Origin: Hwangdonia seohaensis
GTDB lineage: Bacteria > Bacteroidota > Bacteroidia > Flavobacteriales > Flavobacteriaceae
DNA: 64,000 nt
Reading direction: 5' to 3'
NCBI RefSeq assembly: GCF_031932625.1
Contig: NZ_JAVSCK010000003.1
Coordinates: forward strand, 310,001 to 374,000
Shown: positions 17,705 through 26,743 of the stretch, one piece after another
Layout of the letters: each line of letters opens with the position of its first letter
Numbering within the stretch: the stretch's first letter is position 1
Notes under the pieces: generated by a model
Database searches by the model: none
Seen by the model: only the letters and a program-made list of their open reading frames with translations
What the model was told of the DNA's origin: nothing
Program-made: the position numbers and the translations under genes

Positions 17705-18958
17705 ATGAAATTAAAATTCCTTTTATTAAGCCTCATCTTTTTCGGCATGATGTCCTGTGATAAAGATAACATTGAATACGAGTTTGTTAAAGTTGCAACA
17801 CCAGAATTAATGAGCAAAACAGCTTTTAGAAATTCAGTAAAAGCCGAAGCGCCCATTGAAATAAAAGAGGCCGGAAAAATTTATGCCTACAGCAACTTCA
17901 TTTTTATAAACGAAGTAAACAAAGGCATTCACGTTTTAGATAATACCGACCCGAAAAACCCAGTAGCCAAAACATTTATAAACATACCGGGAAATGTAGA
18001 TATAGCCGTAAAAGACAATCACCTGTTCGCCGATAGCTCCATAGATTTGGTGGTTTTTGATATTTCCGATATTAATAATATAACAAAAACCACAACCTTG
18101 GAAGATATGTTTTTGCCCATGCCCAATTACGATTTCCCAGAAGGTGTTCAAGCTGTTAGTTATAAGGATTATGACGCCAACGAGCATATTATTGTTGGGT
18201 GGTCGGCGGTTTTAGAGCGTCGGGAAGTTGGCATGCACCCAGGTTATTATGGGCCTTATTTTGACTTGGCAAATTCTAACTTTGCACCCAGCGCCGAATC
18301 CAACACCGGAACAGGAGGCTCATTGGCGCGCTTCCAAATCGTAAATAATTATTTGTACACTGTTGGAGAATCTAAAATGAAAACCTTTAATATTAGTAAT
18401 TTGTCGCAACCCGCTTTTGAGAACGAGATTAACGCTGGCATTAATATTGAAACCATGTTTTACGCCGATAATCATTTGTATTTAGGCAGCACCAGAGGTA
18501 TGTATATTTATAGTTTAGCAAATCCATCTTTACCGGAATATGTCTCAGAATTTGTGCATTGGGAAAGCTGCGACCCCGTTGTTGTTGATGGCGATTACGC
18601 TTATGTTACGCTAAGAGGCGGTAATTTGTGCGGGCAACAGGAAAGCGTTCTGGAAGTTATTGATATCAGCGATAAAACACAACCAACCCTAGCAGCAAGA
18701 TATGGCTTAGAAAACCCTTATGGTTTAGGGATAAAAGGCCACATGCTTTTTGTTTGCGATGGTACGGCAGGGTTAAAACTGTTTGATAAATCGGATCCGT
18801 TAAATATTGAAATGGCTAAGTCGTTTAACGACATTCATGCCACTGATGTTATTCCTTTAGAAAACACGTTAATCATGATTGGCGGTGAAACCTTGTATCA
18901 ATACGCGTATGGCAGTAATAATGATGTAACGTTAATAAGTACTTATTCGTTGAATTAA
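17705..18958 (+). CDS. LVIVD-repeat lipoprotein
   Basis: 417 aa. The signal ends in the lipobox GMMSC. The body consists of repeated beta-propeller-like segments of the LVIVD type, for example HVLDNTDPKNP, LVVFDISDINN, MKTFNISNLSQP, MYIYSLANPSLP, LEVIDISDKTQP and LKLFDKSDPLN. It is a surface-anchored propeller whose ligand is unknown. A strong terminator follows at 18978. Confidence 0.85.
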   Translation: MKLKFLLLSLIFFGMMSCDKDNIEYEFVKVATPELMSKTAFRNSVKAEAPIEIKEAGKIYAYSNFIFINEVNKGIHVLDNTDPKNPVAKTFINIPGNVDIAVKDNHLFADSSIDLVVFDISDINNITKTTTLEDMFLPMPNYDFPEGVQAVSYKDYDANEHIIVGWSAVLERREVGMHPGYYGPYFDLANSNFAPSAESNTGTGGSLARFQIVNNYLYTVGESKMKTFNISNLSQPAFENEINAGINIETMFYADNHLYLGSTRGMYIYSLANPSLPEYVSEFVHWESCDPVVVDGDYAYVTLRGGNLCGQQESVLEVIDISDKTQPTLAARYGLENPYGLGIKGHMLFVCDGTAGLKLFDKSDPLNIEMAKSFNDIHATDVIPLENTLIMIGGETLYQYAYGSNNDVTLISTYSLN

Positions 18959-18977
18959 ATAGGGCTTAAAATAGAAT

Positions 18978-19010
18978 AAAAAAATCCTGCTTTTCAGCGG
19001 GATTTTTTTT
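18978..19010 (+). terminator. Terminator after the LVIVD gene
   Basis: AAAAATCCTGC / GCGGGATTTTTTTT stem with a TTTTCA loop and an eight-T tail, 20 bases after the stop codon. Confidence 0.85.
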
Positions 19011-19082
19011 GTTAAAAGTATATTGTTATATATTGCTGAAAAATTTCTTTTTAAACCTTAACCAAATACTGTTTCAACCAAA

Positions 19083-19853
19083 ATGAATTCATTTCCCCAA
19101 TTAGAAGAAAAGATAAACCATGTCAAAAGTTTGGATTTTGGCGACATAATTTCCGCATCAATTGATTTGTTCAAACACGTTTGGCTAAAAGGTTTTTTAG
19201 CAATCTTATTTTTAATGATTGGTGGTTTTGTTATTGCTTTTACGTTTTCGTTAATTGGATTGGCTCCAGAAAATTACCTGTTTGAAAACGGATTTGAAAT
19301 GGAATCGTTTTTAACCTTCTATTCGGCAAATGCCCTTTATAGTGTGCCACAATCTATTTTAGCAAGTACGCTAACCATTGCCTTTTTATCGGCATTTTAC
19401 AGAATATGCAAGAATTTTGTTTTAGGAAAGGATGAAGGCGATGATTATTTTTATTTTTTTAAAAAGGAATATTTTAGCAAAGTATTTATGCTCGGGTTAA
19501 TTTATACAGGTATTTCAACACTTGCACAACTACTGTTTTTAATACCATATATATATGTGCTGGTGCCGCTATCTTATTTTTCAATCATATTTGCCAATAA
19601 TCCAAATTTAACCGAAGGCGAAATTGTTAAAGCCAGCTTTAAGCTTGGTAATAAAAAATGGCTGATTACATTTGGAGCTATGTTTGTTACCGGCATTTTA
19701 GGAATGTTGGGGCTTTTGGCCTGCGGAATTGGTTTGTTCTTTACCATATCAATTGCTTATTTGCCTGTGTTTTTTATTTACAAAGAGGTTATTGGTTTTG
19801 AGGAAATTCATGAAATAGACCAAATAGGAATGGGCGACGAATCAAATTATTAA
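19083..19853 (+). CDS. Polytopic membrane protein, first of a duplicated pair
   Basis: 256 aa with about six hydrophobic helices. The N-terminal cytoplasmic motif LDFGDIISASIDLFKHVW and the later GNKKWLITFGAM and FFIYKEVIGFEE segments recur in the next gene, so the two are tandem paralogues. The family is not recognised with certainty; such proteins resemble the membrane part of glycerophosphodiester phosphodiesterase-type or DUF975-like proteins. Confidence 0.7.
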   Translation: MNSFPQLEEKINHVKSLDFGDIISASIDLFKHVWLKGFLAILFLMIGGFVIAFTFSLIGLAPENYLFENGFEMESFLTFYSANALYSVPQSILASTLTIAFLSAFYRICKNFVLGKDEGDDYFYFFKKEYFSKVFMLGLIYTGISTLAQLLFLIPYIYVLVPLSYFSIIFANNPNLTEGEIVKASFKLGNKKWLITFGAMFVTGILGMLGLLACGIGLFFTISIAYLPVFFIYKEVIGFEEIHEIDQIGMGDESNY

Positions 19854-19875
19854 ACTAACCATAAAACTAAAATAA

Positions 19876-20643
19876 ATGAATACTATGAACACATTGTTGC
19901 AAAAAATTGAAAATGCCAAAGATTTGGATTTTGGCGATATTTTCGGTAAATCGATTGAGCTTTTTAAAAAGGTTTGGGTACAAGGTTTGGTAATGCTCTT
20001 ACTAACAATGGTATTGATGATACCTATATATTTAATTACATTTTTACCCATGATGGCAATAGGGTTTATAGATCCAGAATCCATGCAACAGGGGCAAGAG
20101 CCAAATTGGGCGCTGCTTATACCTTTTTATCTCATTACGATAGTATTTAGTTTTTTTGCCATGATTATTGCTTTTGGGTTAAAATCTGCTTTTTACAGAA
20201 TTTGTAAAATAAAAGATTTAAATGAAGCCGGATCCGACGATTACTTTTACTTCTTTAAAAAGCCCTATTTAGGCAAAACAATAAAATTAGCGGCCATGAC
20301 TTTCGGAATTAGCCTGATAGCAACACTCCTTTGTGTACTGCCTATTTTTTATGTTATGGTGCCCATCGCACTAATCAATGTCATTTATGCGTTTAACCCG
20401 GATTTAACCGCTTCCGATATTGTAAAAATTGGATTTAAGTTGGGAAATAAAAAGTGGCTAATAACCTTTGGGCTGCTTATTATATCTAGTATTTTGGCTC
20501 AATTGGTTGGAATGATTATGTGTTTTATTGGGGTGTTCGTCACCGCATCTTTTGCATATTTACCAGCGTATTTTGTGTACAAGGAATCTATAGGTTTTAA
20601 CGAAACAAGTGCTATTGAAGAAATAGGAACAACCGTAGAATAA
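19876..20643 (+). CDS. Polytopic membrane protein, second of a duplicated pair
   Basis: 255 aa, paralogue of the preceding gene. Shared segments are LDFGDIFGKSIELFKKVW, AFYRICK, DDYFYFFKK, FNPDLTASDIVK and GNKKWLITFG. About six transmembrane helices are predicted by eye. It is 22 bp downstream of its paralogue, so the two are cotranscribed and may form a heteromer. The function is unknown. Confidence 0.7.
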   Translation: MNTMNTLLQKIENAKDLDFGDIFGKSIELFKKVWVQGLVMLLLTMVLMIPIYLITFLPMMAIGFIDPESMQQGQEPNWALLIPFYLITIVFSFFAMIIAFGLKSAFYRICKIKDLNEAGSDDYFYFFKKPYLGKTIKLAAMTFGISLIATLLCVLPIFYVMVPIALINVIYAFNPDLTASDIVKIGFKLGNKKWLITFGLLIISSILAQLVGMIMCFIGVFVTASFAYLPAYFVYKESIGFNETSAIEEIGTTVE

Positions 20644-20658
20644 ATTTTATAACAACCG

Positions 20659-20698
20659 TAAAAGCCTGTGTTTATGCATAAAAATACAGGCTTTTTTT
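20659..20698 (+). terminator. Terminator between the membrane-protein pair and topA
   Basis: AAAGCCTGT ... ACAGGCTTTTTTT stem with an A/T-rich loop, 15 bases after the stop. Confidence 0.8.
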
Positions 20699-20752
20699 AT
20701 GAATTAAATCACAGATTATCCATAAAAAGTTACAGATAAACTTTTTTTCATA

Positions 20753-20760
20753 TACATTTG
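20753..20760 (+). promoter_or_regulatory. -7 promoter box TACATTTG of topA
   Basis: TACATTTG matches TAnnTTTG and lies 19 bases before the topA ATG, downstream of a terminator. The -33 element is poor. Confidence 0.5.
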
Positions 20761-20779
20761 TAGCTTCAAAAAATCAAGT

Positions 20780-23284
20780 ATGGCGAAGAATTTAGTAATT
20801 GTTGAGTCACCGGCAAAAGCAAAAACCATTGAAAAATTTTTAGGAAAAGATTTTAAAGTGGAATCGAGCTTTGGGCATATCGCCGATTTACCTTCAAAGG
20901 AATTGGGCGTTAATGTTGATGGTGATTTTAAACCAAAATACGAAGTTTCCAAAGATAAAAAAGCAGTTGTAAAAAAGCTGAAAGACTTAGCTAAAAAAGC
21001 AGAAATGGTTTGGTTGGCAAGTGATGAAGATCGCGAGGGTGAGGCCATAGCATGGCATTTAGCAGAGGCTTTAAAACTGGATAAAGAAAAAACCAAACGT
21101 ATCGTTTTTCACGAAATTACTAAAACGGCCATTCAACGTGCTATTGATAATCCACGAGGTATCGATTACGATTTGGTCGATGCGCAACAAGCCCGCCGTG
21201 TGTTAGACAGAATTGTGGGTTACGAGCTCTCTCCCGTGCTTTGGCGTAAGGTAAAGGGCGGTTTGTCGGCAGGTCGTGTGCAATCCGTTTCAGTGCGGTT
21301 AATTGTTGAGAAGGAACGGGAAATCCAAGAGTTTAAACCGGTAGCGTCTTATAGGATTGATGCCGAATTTTCAAACGAAGACGGTCAAACCTTTAAGGCC
21401 AAATTACCTAAGAATTTTTCAACTAAAGCAGAAGCCCAAAAATTCTTGGAAAAAAATGCTTCAGCAGATTTTAAGGTAGCCGATTTACAAAAAAAACCAG
21501 CTAAAAAATCACCTGCAGCACCATTTACAACGTCTACATTACAACAGGAAGCCTCGCGTAAATTATATTTTTCGGTAAGCAAAACCATGACGATGGCACA
21601 GCGCCTTTACGAAGCCGGTTTAATTACTTATATGAGAACCGATAGCGTGAATTTATCCGACGAGGCCAGAAAGGGCGCAGAAGCAGAAATTAAGGCAGCC
21701 TTTGGCAATAAATACAGTAAACCAAGAAATTATAAAGGCAAAGCAAAAGGCGCACAGGAAGCACATGAGGCCATTCGTCCAACAAATTTTGCAACACATG
21801 CCGTTGATATAGATTACGACCAAGCCAGATTGTACGATTTAATTTGGAAACGCGCCATCGCCTCGCAAATGAGCGAAGCAGAATTGGAGCGTACCAATGT
21901 AAAAATTAGCGCTTCAACGCATAAAGAAGCCTTTACGGCAAACGGAGAAGTCATCACTTTTGATGGGTTTTTAAAAGTGTATTTAGAAGGTACAGATGAT
22001 GAAGATGTCGAGCAAGAAGGTATGCTGCCGGCAATGAAAACCAACGAGACTTTGCTCAACAATTACATTACCGCAACCCAGCGCTATACGCGTCCGCCAG
22101 CGAGATATACCGAAGCTTCTTTGGTTAAAAAATTAGAAGAATTGGGTATTGGCCGTCCATCTACTTATGCACCAACCATTTCAACCATTCAAAATAGAAA
22201 TTATGTTGAGAAAGGTACGGTTGAAGGCGAAGCGCGAAACTATACGCAGCTAACTCTTAAAAACGGAAACGTAAAAGATAAAACGCTTACTGAGAAAGTG
22301 GGCTCCGATAAAGGGAAACTCGTTCCAACAGATATAGGAATGATTGTAACCGACTTTTTGGTGAATCATTTTGAACATATATTAGACTATAATTTTACAG
22401 CAAAAGTTGAAGAAGATTTTGATGACATTGCTGAAGGGAAAGTAGATTGGACTAAAATGATGAAAGATTTTTATAAAGATTTTCATCCCACAGTTGAAGA
22501 TGTTCAAGAAAATGCCGATAGGGAATCCGGAGAGCGTGTTTTAGGAAAAGACCCCAAAACAGGCAAACAAGTAAGTGTGCGCTTGGGTAAATTTGGCCCC
22601 ATGGTACAAATAGGTACGGTTGATGACGAAGAAAAACCACAATTTGCAAGCCTAAGCCCCGACCAACAATTAAATACCATTACTTACGACGAAGCCATGG
22701 ATTTATTCCAGCTTCCAAAAGATTTAGGAACTTTTGAAGGTGAAGACGTGCAAGTTAATAACGGCCGTTATGGCCCTTATGTAAAACACGGCGACGTATT
22801 TGTATCGTTACCAAAAGGCACCGATCCGTTAAGCGTAGAGCTGGACGATGCCATTGTTTTAATTAAGGAAAAGCAAAAAGCCGATGCACCAATATATATG
22901 TATAAAGATTTGCCGGTGCAAAAAGGTAAAGGGCGTTTTGGGCCATTTATTAAATGGAACAATATGTTTATTAACGTGAACAAAAAGTACGATTGGGATA
23001 ATTTATCAGATGATGATATTGTTGAATTGATTGAAACCAAAATTCAAAAAGAAATAGATAAAGTCATCCATAATTGGGAAGAAGAAGGCATTCGTGTTGA
23101 AAAAGCACGTTGGGGAAGACACAACGTTATAAAAGGAAAAATAAAGGTAGAATTGGTAAAAACCATTGATGTGTCAGACATGACATTGGAAGAAGCCAAG
23201 GCCTTGATTGAAGCTAAAACACCCAAGAAAAAACCAGCAAAAAAGAAAGCAACCAAGAAAAAAACAACGGCTAAAAAGAAATAA
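20780..23284 (+). CDS. topA: DNA topoisomerase I (type IA)
   Basis: 834 aa, relaxes negative supercoils. The N-terminal TOPRIM domain (VIVESPAKAKTIEKFLG; SDEDREGEAIAWHL) is followed by the catalytic-tyrosine motif GLITYMRTDSVNLS and the strand-passage domain (LGIGRPSTYA). C-terminal topo-C repeats (KTGKQVSVRLGKFGPMVQ, NNGRYGPYVKHG, GKGRFGPFIKWN) replace zinc fingers, as usual in Bacteroidota. It ends in a Lys-rich tail (AKKKATKKKTTAKKK). The next gene starts 3 bp after the stop. Confidence 0.97.
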   Translation: MAKNLVIVESPAKAKTIEKFLGKDFKVESSFGHIADLPSKELGVNVDGDFKPKYEVSKDKKAVVKKLKDLAKKAEMVWLASDEDREGEAIAWHLAEALKLDKEKTKRIVFHEITKTAIQRAIDNPRGIDYDLVDAQQARRVLDRIVGYELSPVLWRKVKGGLSAGRVQSVSVRLIVEKEREIQEFKPVASYRIDAEFSNEDGQTFKAKLPKNFSTKAEAQKFLEKNASADFKVADLQKKPAKKSPAAPFTTSTLQQEASRKLYFSVSKTMTMAQRLYEAGLITYMRTDSVNLSDEARKGAEAEIKAAFGNKYSKPRNYKGKAKGAQEAHEAIRPTNFATHAVDIDYDQARLYDLIWKRAIASQMSEAELERTNVKISASTHKEAFTANGEVITFDGFLKVYLEGTDDEDVEQEGMLPAMKTNETLLNNYITATQRYTRPPARYTEASLVKKLEELGIGRPSTYAPTISTIQNRNYVEKGTVEGEARNYTQLTLKNGNVKDKTLTEKVGSDKGKLVPTDIGMIVTDFLVNHFEHILDYNFTAKVEEDFDDIAEGKVDWTKMMKDFYKDFHPTVEDVQENADRESGERVLGKDPKTGKQVSVRLGKFGPMVQIGTVDDEEKPQFASLSPDQQLNTITYDEAMDLFQLPKDLGTFEGEDVQVNNGRYGPYVKHGDVFVSLPKGTDPLSVELDDAIVLIKEKQKADAPIYMYKDLPVQKGKGRFGPFIKWNNMFINVNKKYDWDNLSDDDIVELIETKIQKEIDKVIHNWEEEGIRVEKARWGRHNVIKGKIKVELVKTIDVSDMTLEEAKALIEAKTPKKKPAKKKATKKKTTAKKK

Positions 23285-23287
23285 TTT

Positions 23288-24454
23288 ATGAACTTTAATT
23301 TTCTCGCACCTGTTTCAGATTTGGTTGTAGCACATAACGAGTTACTTTCATCACAGGCTTTAGGACGGAAATTACGAATTCATTCTGCTCAAAATGGTAT
23401 CCCCGATTTAGATGGTGTTGATATTGCTATTCTCGGTGTTTTAGAAAATAGAAATGACGTTAATTATATAGGTGAAGAATTTCAGCTTAACGAAATCAGA
23501 AAATCACTTTACGCACTTTTCCCCGGTAGTTGGAACACCACGGTTGCCGATTTAGGTAATATCAATAAGGGCGAAAGTGTTGAAGATACTTATTTTGCAT
23601 TAAAAGAAGCCATTACCATATTGGTAAAAAAGAATATTATTCCACTTATATTGGGTGGCTCACAAGATTTAACCTATGCCAATTACAGGGCTTACGATGC
23701 CTTGATACCTATGGTTAATATCGTAAATGTAGATAGTAAGTTTAATTTAGGAGATTCGGCAAAACCCATAAAAAACAACAGTTTTGTGGGCAAGATTATT
23801 TTAGACGAACCCTACAACCTGTTTAATTACGCCACCATTGGCTATCAAACTTATTTTAATTCGCAAGAGGAAATCGATTTGATGGACAAACTGTATTTCG
23901 AATCGTATAGATTAGGTCAGGTGTCGAACGATATAACCATTGTGGAGCCCGTCCTGCGCGATGCCAATATTGTAAGCATCGATTTAAGTGCGGTAAAAGC
24001 GTCAGAGCTTAGCACAAACCAAAAGTTTTCACCCAATGGCTTAGATGGTAAGGAAATTTGTGCCATTGCACGTTATGCGGGTATAAGTAATAAGGTGTCG
24101 TCGTTCGGTATTTACGAATATAAGCCATCAAAGGACGATGAGATTACATCGCTGTTAATTGCCCAAATGATTTGGTATTTTATTGAGGGTGTTAACTTTA
24201 GAGTGAAGGATGATGATTTCTCAAACGAAAAGAACTATCAAAAATTCATTACTTTAGTGGATGAGCAAGAACTGGTATTTTACAAGAGTGTGAAAACCGG
24301 CAGATGGTGGATTGAGATTCCTTTTTTATCAGAAGTCAATAATAAATTAAAAAGGCATACGTTATTACCTTGCATGCATCAGGATTATATAGATGCCTGC
24401 AAAAATATGGTGCCAGAACGTTGGTATAAAGCATTTCAAAAGAATTGTGTCTAA
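23288..24454 (+). CDS. Arginase/formimidoylglutamase-fold protein lacking the metal ligands
   Basis: 388 aa of the ureohydrolase fold, usually annotated formimidoylglutamase. The metal-binding motifs are degenerate. The GGxH position reads GGSQD (123-127), DAHxD reads VDSKF (148-152), and SxDxDxxDP reads SIDLSAVKA. None of the canonical His/Asp clusters for the two Mn ions is intact, so catalysis as an arginase is unlikely. It is 3 bp after topA and directly upstream of gldK, a placement that suggests a structural or regulatory role linked to gliding/T9SS (inference). Confidence 0.8.
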   Translation: MNFNFLAPVSDLVVAHNELLSSQALGRKLRIHSAQNGIPDLDGVDIAILGVLENRNDVNYIGEEFQLNEIRKSLYALFPGSWNTTVADLGNINKGESVEDTYFALKEAITILVKKNIIPLILGGSQDLTYANYRAYDALIPMVNIVNVDSKFNLGDSAKPIKNNSFVGKIILDEPYNLFNYATIGYQTYFNSQEEIDLMDKLYFESYRLGQVSNDITIVEPVLRDANIVSIDLSAVKASELSTNQKFSPNGLDGKEICAIARYAGISNKVSSFGIYEYKPSKDDEITSLLIAQMIWYFIEGVNFRVKDDDFSNEKNYQKFITLVDEQELVFYKSVKTGRWWIEIPFLSEVNNKLKRHTLLPCMHQDYIDACKNMVPERWYKAFQKNCV

Positions 24455-24489
24455 TAGACAAAGTATGGTCAAACTGTTTATTTTGTCGG

Positions 24490-24526
24490 TGAAATGTAAT
24501 TTTTTCACGATGAAATGTAATTTTTT
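24490..24526. repeat. Tandem direct repeat TGAAATGTAATTTTTT x2 upstream of gldK
   Basis: The 16-base sequence occurs at 24490-24505 and again at 24511-24526, in the 157-bp gap before gldK. Centre-to-centre spacing is 21 bp, two helical turns, which fits a tandem binding site. No regulator is known to me. Confidence 0.5.
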
Positions 24527-24611
24527 TGTAAAAAAAGTTGTTTTTTAAAAAATATATAAATATGTTTACGCTCTCGAATATGAAGCTTAAATAATTAACC
24601 TCGAGTTTTCT

Positions 24612-25982
24612 ATGGATATGAAGAAGTTTATTTTATTAACCGCAGTATTAACATTACTAGCTAGTTGTGGCTCTAAAGATAGAGGGGAATTAGTTGGTGT
24701 TAAAGGTAAAAAATGGCACCCAGAAAAGCCGTATGGGATGGAACTTATTCCTGGTGGCGCATTTATAATGGGTAAAGCCGACGACGATCTTGCCGGAATA
24801 CATGATGCTCCTGCAAAAACAGTAACTGTTAGAGCGCTTTACATGGACGCTACCGAAATCACCAATAGTGAGTACCGACAATTTGTTAATTGGGTAAGAG
24901 ATTCTATAGTAAGAATGAAACTTGCTGTTTTGGCCGATGAGGTTGGAAAAATTCCAGAAGATGGAGGTATTGGAGAGTATGCGTTTAAAGATGCCGATAC
25001 TGCAAACATGTCGGTTTACGAAAAATACATGTTCGAAAACTACACCGGTTTAGGACCAACAGGTTATGAAGGAAGAAAAATAAATCACGATGTCGATTTA
25101 ATTTTTGATACCGCTGAATACCCAGATGAGTATTACACCGAAGTGATGGATACCATGTATTTGCCTCTAGAGGAGTCTTACAATGGGCAGCGTACTTGGG
25201 ATGTTAAAAAGTTTAAGTTCCAATATAGCCACATGGATATCCAAGAAGCCGCTAGAAACAGAGGTGTAAAACGTAAAGACGTTATCATTAAAGAAGAAAT
25301 TGAGGTTTACCCAGATACAACCGTTTGGATTAGAGATTTTGCTTATTCGTATAACGAGCCTATGCATAACGATTATTTTTGGCACGATGCCTATAGCGAA
25401 TATCCAGTTGTAGGTTTAACTTGGAAACAAGCCAAGGCCTTTTGCGAGTGGAGAACCATTAACAAAAATGCTTACCAGAAATCTAAAGGGGCAGCCTTTG
25501 TTAATAGATTCAGATTACCATCTGAAGCAGAATGGGAGTATGCCGCTAGAGGTGGGCTGCAAGCCGCAACATATCCTTGGGGAGGCCCTTATACAAAAAG
25601 TGACAGAGGATGTTTTATGGCAAACTTTAAACCCGTTCGTGGCGATTATGCAGCAGATCAAGCGTTGTACACCGTAGAAGCCAAATCTTATGAGCCAAAC
25701 GATTATAACTTATATAATATGGCCGGTAATGTTTCAGAATGGGTAAATGCATCTTACGATCCAAACTCATACGAGTACACATCAACAATTAATCCAAGTG
25801 TAAACGATAATAACAATCAACGTAAAGTTGTTAGGGGCGGTTCTTGGAAAGATGTAGCTTACTTTTTACAGGTAAGTACGAGAGATTACGAATATGCAGA
25901 TTCTGCAAGAAGTTATATAGGTTTCAGAACAGTGCAAGATTACATGGGGACACAAGTAACAAGAAACGCTGGAAACAGATAA
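24612..25982 (+). CDS. gldK: Gliding motility / T9SS lipoprotein GldK
   Basis: 456 aa outer-membrane-associated lipoprotein (lipobox LLASC). It has a formylglycine-generating-enzyme/sulfatase-modifying fold (MELIPGGAFIMGK ... RLPSEAEWEYAARGG ... NMAGNVSEWV ... VVRGGSWKD). GldK forms the periplasmic ring of the type IX secretion system with GldN. First gene of gldKLMN. Two in-frame ATGs (24612, 24618) are possible. Confidence 0.97.
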   Translation: MDMKKFILLTAVLTLLASCGSKDRGELVGVKGKKWHPEKPYGMELIPGGAFIMGKADDDLAGIHDAPAKTVTVRALYMDATEITNSEYRQFVNWVRDSIVRMKLAVLADEVGKIPEDGGIGEYAFKDADTANMSVYEKYMFENYTGLGPTGYEGRKINHDVDLIFDTAEYPDEYYTEVMDTMYLPLEESYNGQRTWDVKKFKFQYSHMDIQEAARNRGVKRKDVIIKEEIEVYPDTTVWIRDFAYSYNEPMHNDYFWHDAYSEYPVVGLTWKQAKAFCEWRTINKNAYQKSKGAAFVNRFRLPSEAEWEYAARGGLQAATYPWGGPYTKSDRGCFMANFKPVRGDYAADQALYTVEAKSYEPNDYNLYNMAGNVSEWVNASYDPNSYEYTSTINPSVNDNNNQRKVVRGGSWKDVAYFLQVSTRDYEYADSARSYIGFRTVQDYMGTQVTRNAGNR

Positions 25983-26060
25983 ATATTAAATCAAATCAAT
26001 AATAATAACTATTAATTAACCTACTTAAGTAATACTACTTAAAATTAAAAACCGAAAATT

Positions 26061-26696
26061 ATGGCACAGTCAAAAGCAAGTAAAAGATTTATGAATATGG
26101 CTTACGGATTAGGAGCATCAATTGTAATAGTTGGCGCCCTGTTCAAAATTATTCACTTTGAAATAGGTCCTTTAACAGGTAACGTTATGTTAACCTTAGG
26201 CCTTGTAACCGAAGCAATTATTTTTGCAATATCAGCATTCGAACCCGTAGACGACGATTTAGATTGGTCGTTGGTGTACCCAGAATTAGCTGGTGGAACG
26301 TCAAGCGCAAAAGAAAAAGAAAACCCACAAGGGTTGTTGTCTAAAAAATTAGACGAATTATTAAAAGACGCCAAAATTGATGGCGAATTAATGGCTAGTT
26401 TAGGCGATAGCATTAAAAACTTTGAAGGTGCTGCAAAAAACATATCTTCAACTGTAGATTCTGTTGAGGCTACTAAAAAGTATGGCGAAGAGTTAACCCT
26501 TGCTGCTGCACAAATGGAGTCTTTAAACAGTTTATACAAAGTACAGTTGGAAAGCATCAATAAACAAGCAGCTATTAACGAAGAATCTGTAGAAAATGCT
26601 GCTAAATTAAAAGAGCAAATGCAATCTTTAGCGTCAAACTTATCGTCGTTAAACGGCGTATACGGTGGTATGTTAACTGCAATGAACAAAAACTAA
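26061..26696 (+). CDS. gldL: T9SS motor protein GldL
   Basis: 211 aa inner-membrane protein. Two transmembrane helices lie within the first 75 residues (MAYGLGASIVIVGALFKIIHF, MLTLGLVTEAIIFAISAFEP) with the conserved Glu in the second helix. A long cytoplasmic coiled-coil tail follows. With GldM it forms the proton-motive-force-driven rotary motor of type IX secretion. It lies between gldK and gldM. Confidence 0.97.
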   Translation: MAQSKASKRFMNMAYGLGASIVIVGALFKIIHFEIGPLTGNVMLTLGLVTEAIIFAISAFEPVDDDLDWSLVYPELAGGTSSAKEKENPQGLLSKKLDELLKDAKIDGELMASLGDSIKNFEGAAKNISSTVDSVEATKKYGEELTLAAAQMESLNSLYKVQLESINKQAAINEESVENAAKLKEQMQSLASNLSSLNGVYGGMLTAMNKN

Positions 26697-26743
26697 TTAG
26701 GGGGTTAACCCAAATTAATAATTAACCAAAAACCTAATTAGAC

